A stretch of DNA of 64,000 nt, from the NCBI GenBank assembly GCA_910577315.1, contig CAJTME010000013.1:1-64000 (forward strand), in the 5' to 3' direction. Below are positions 62,082 through 64,000 of this stretch, one piece after another (position 1 is the first letter of the stretch; each line of letters opens with the position of its first letter). The notes under the pieces are model-generated. The model did no database searches, was not told where the DNA came from, and saw only the letters and a list, made by a program, of their open reading frames with translations. This stretch comes from an uncultured Muribaculaceae bacterium. Lineage in GTDB: Bacteria > Bacteroidota > Bacteroidia > Bacteroidales > Muribaculaceae. A program made the position numbers and the translations under genes.

Positions 62082-63299
62082 TCAGATATGCAGGGCTGCC
62101 ATGAAGCGTTTGACAACCTCGGGATTTCCGCTGTGCTTGCCTTCATCCTCGCTCAGTTTGCATGTGTCGTTGTAGAAGTTCCACGATTCGGTGATTTTTG
62201 CTGCCACCAGCTTTATCACGATGTTGAGGGGTTTCATGCCGGGGAAATCGTTTGTGAAATGGGTTCCTATACCAAACGACGGTTGGCAGAATCCGACGGC
62301 TGCGTGCTGGATGGCGATGGCGCGGTCGGTGTCGAGGGCGTTGCTGAACACAATCTGCTTGGAGCGCGGATCGATTCCGAGCGAGGTGTATTTTTCTGTT
62401 ATTTTGCGTAGTTGGTCAAGGTTGTTGCCGCTGTCCACCCGCAATCCCTTGAACATGTTCGCGTAGTCTTCCGAGAAGTTCAGGCTGAATATGTTCCAGC
62501 CGTATGTGTCATAGAGGAAGGTTCCGAGCGCACCGCGGTATGTGGCGCGCCATGCCTCCATCGCCAGGTGGTTGGCCATTTGCGGACCATACATTCCGCC
62601 GATGGCGCAGATGAGTTCGTGGGCCATGGTGCCGATGGGGGTTAGATCGTACTTCATCGCCAGATACACGTTGGAGGTGCCGACAAAGCGACGGCGGCAG
62701 GCTCCGTCTTCCGTGCTGGTGCAGCGGTCCTGGCAGTCCTTCATGGCCCGGATGCAGGTGTCCTGGGCCGCGAACGAGGCTCGGCGCCGGGTTCCCATGT
62801 CGCTGAACGAGCAGCCGGCCTCCAGCAGCCTTTGTGCCTTGTCGTACGATTGCCTGTATTGCAGCTCCAGGTCGATTTTGTCAGCTTCGCCGGTGGTGAT
62901 GTAATATAGCTCAGATATTATGGCGAGTACCTTTACCTCGAGCAGTATGGTGTGGCTCCAGGGGCCTTCGAAATGAACCGACAGATGCCCCTTGTCATCC
63001 TGCGCTACGGAGACCATGCGGCTGTCGTAACGGTATCCTTTCAGGAAGTCGTAGAACCAGTGGGGAATATAGCGGCATGCTCGTTTCATGAACTGAATTT
63101 CCTCGTCGGTGATGACCAGGTTTTCAAGCATCTTCACCTGTTCGGTCACCAGGGTGGCGAAGCCGGTGGGATAGCATGTGTTGTCGCGGTCGGTAAATTC
63201 ATATTTTACCATTGCCCGCGGATAGTTGTCGATAACGGCGCAGCACATTGTGAACTTGTACAGATCGTCGTCGGTGAAGTGGTTGATTATCTGGCGCAT
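62082..63299 (-). CDS. pncB: Nicotinate phosphoribosyltransferase
   Basis: The 405-aa enzyme converts nicotinate to nicotinate mononucleotide in NAD salvage. It shows FTDDDLYKFTMCCAVIDNYP at the start, the FSDMGTRRRASF motif, GTSNVYLAMKYDLTPIGTMAHE, and the phosphate loop region DSGNNLDQLRKI. Complete. Its ATG overlaps the nicotinamidase gene by 13 nt, so the two steps are made together. Confidence 0.96.
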   Translation of the reverse strand: MRQIINHFTDDDLYKFTMCCAVIDNYPRAMVKYEFTDRDNTCYPTGFATLVTEQVKMLENLVITDEEIQFMKRACRYIPHWFYDFLKGYRYDSRMVSVAQDDKGHLSVHFEGPWSHTILLEVKVLAIISELYYITTGEADKIDLELQYRQSYDKAQRLLEAGCSFSDMGTRRRASFAAQDTCIRAMKDCQDRCTSTEDGACRRRFVGTSNVYLAMKYDLTPIGTMAHELICAIGGMYGPQMANHLAMEAWRATYRGALGTFLYDTYGWNIFSLNFSEDYANMFKGLRVDSGNNLDQLRKITEKYTSLGIDPRSKQIVFSNALDTDRAIAIQHAAVGFCQPSFGIGTHFTNDFPGMKPLNIVIKLVAAKITESWNFYNDTCKLSEDEGKHSGNPEVVKRFMAALHI

Positions 63300-63862
63300 A
63301 AGCTTGAGGTGTTTAGAATGTCGTTGAGAGTTGAGCCGCCGTCGGTCGAGGCCGTGAAGCGCGTGAGGACTTCCACGTGGTCTGTGCCGAAAACTGCCGC
63401 AGCGTCGATGAACGTCTCTTTAACGCAGTAGTCACCGGCAACTCCGCATATGTCGGCTCCGTTGGCGTCATATTTTTTTGCAAGGTCTATTATATGCTTG
63501 CGTGAAAGTTCGTTGCCGAAAATTGAGTATTCCTCGCGTGCCTGGTTGGTGCCTTTGGTCAGGGCGGTGTAGGGAGTGCCCGATTTTTCGAGAGCCTCTT
63601 TCAGCGGCAGCCATATTGCAGCTCCTTGCGAGCCTGCCACGCAGTGTTGGGGCCAGATGCCGCCGTTTGCCTTGAATGAGCAATGTGTGGCCGGATGGCT
63701 GTCGAGGGTGATTATGACGTGCGCGTAGTCCCGGGCTTTTCCTTCGGCTATAAACCTGGCGAGATCTCCGAGAGCCTTTGCGGCTCCGGGAACGGCCAAA
63801 GATCCGTCAACAAAGTCGTTTTGAGGGTCTACGATTATGAGGAGGTGGTCTGGTGGAGTCAT
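63287..63862 (-). CDS. pncA: Nicotinamidase (isochorismatase superfamily)
   Basis: The 191-aa protein has the cysteine-hydrolase triad of nicotinamidases: Asp in IIVDPQNDFVDGSL, a Lys in TALTKGTNQ, and Cys in GVAGDYCVKET. A metal-binding LDSHPATHC is also present. It deamidates nicotinamide to nicotinate, feeding the next gene, pncB. It directly regenerates the nicotinamide released by NAD-consuming enzymes such as SirTM. Confidence 0.92.
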   Translation of the reverse strand: MTPPDHLLIIVDPQNDFVDGSLAVPGAAKALGDLARFIAEGKARDYAHVIITLDSHPATHCSFKANGGIWPQHCVAGSQGAAIWLPLKEALEKSGTPYTALTKGTNQAREEYSIFGNELSRKHIIDLAKKYDANGADICGVAGDYCVKETFIDAAAVFGTDHVEVLTRFTASTDGGSTLNDILNTSSLCAR

Positions 63863-63873
63863 CTTTTTCGGGA

Positions 63874-64000
63874 TTAGGTGTGGTTCTCGATTTTTAATAT
63901 GAAAGAGAAATCTCCACCCGGAGGGGTCAGTGCGAGGCTTCCCGAAGAAAGCTTTCCGTTATGAACCACCGGTTTGCATGAGGCGCTGATGTCGCCAGGT
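63874..64000 (-). CDS. 3' end of an unidentified gene (partial)
   Basis: A frame open from the window edge ends at TAA (63876-63874) and encodes 41 residues ending LTPPGGDFSFILKIENHT. It stops 11 nt before the nicotinamidase start, in the same direction, which suggests the same operon. Too little is left to name a family. Confidence 0.55.
   Translation of the reverse strand, partial: PGDISASCKPVVHNGKLSSGSLALTPPGGDFSFILKIENHT

Overview
The window reads as a chromosomal segment of a gut Bacteroidales, most like the Muribaculaceae (S24-7) or a close relative. Reasons: a SusC/SusD pair, the Bacteroidota promoter signature (TTTG or TTG, 18-20 nt, TAnnTTTG) ahead of many genes, a long-tailed S16, a CTC-type L25, secreted proteins ending in a type IX-like sorting tail, and the gene orders alaS / M23 peptidase / MerR and ileS / DksA-like / lspA / DUF4296. 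There is no tRNA, rRNA, CRISPR array, insertion sequence or prophage. Most of the window is housekeeping chromosome.

Layout. 1-5 kb is AT-richer: a GH31 glycosidase gene broken by a one-base frameshift, then two tandem secreted LRR (BspA-like) proteins. 5-7 kb (minus): a LytTR response regulator, its LytS-type kinase and a small membrane protein. 7.2-12.1 kb: an orphan SusC/SusD pair. 12.3-17.2 kb: a HxlR regulator with an N-terminal cysteine, divergent from a tightly overlapping five-gene operon encoding a NAD(P)-binding oxidoreductase, a PNPOx-like flavoprotein, a zinc macrodomain ADP-ribosyl hydrolase, a class M sirtuin (SirTM) and a secreted tannase-like esterase. This is the most striking system: a reversible protein ADP-ribosylation pair in a redox-type operon, without the lipoylation genes known to accompany it elsewhere. 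17.3-24.7 kb (minus): a large unknown protein, thioesterase, DUF721, recF, an esterase and alaS. 24.8-26.1 kb: M23 peptidase and MerR. 26.15-26.41 kb: a strong candidate for an unannotated structured RNA of about 255 nt, with its own promoter and terminator. 26.5-32.2 kb (minus): lon, AlgH, a UDG-superfamily protein, DUF4405 and trigger factor. 32.4-41.1 kb (plus): a small protein, rpsP, ileS, a DksA-like protein, lspA, DUF4296, a 66-aa protein and an M3 peptidase. 41.2-51.7 kb (minus): GH28, Hsp15, GT2, pth, rplY, a CotH protein, trpS, DUF1015, purA and a Fur regulator. 52-57.9 kb: a TolC / adaptor / RND efflux operon ending in a PII-like gene. 57.9-64 kb: nitroreductase, tryptophanase with an unusually long leader, rsgA, a DUF2582 winged-helix protein, pncB, a nicotinamidase, and the 3' end of one more gene.

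How parts connect: nicotinamidase and PncB salvage NAD, which SirTM would consume. Tryptophanase implies indole production from tryptophan. The broken GH31, SusC/D and GH28 are scattered glycan-use genes rather than one complete polysaccharide utilization locus. Domain names come from recognising sequence patterns by eye; no database search was run.
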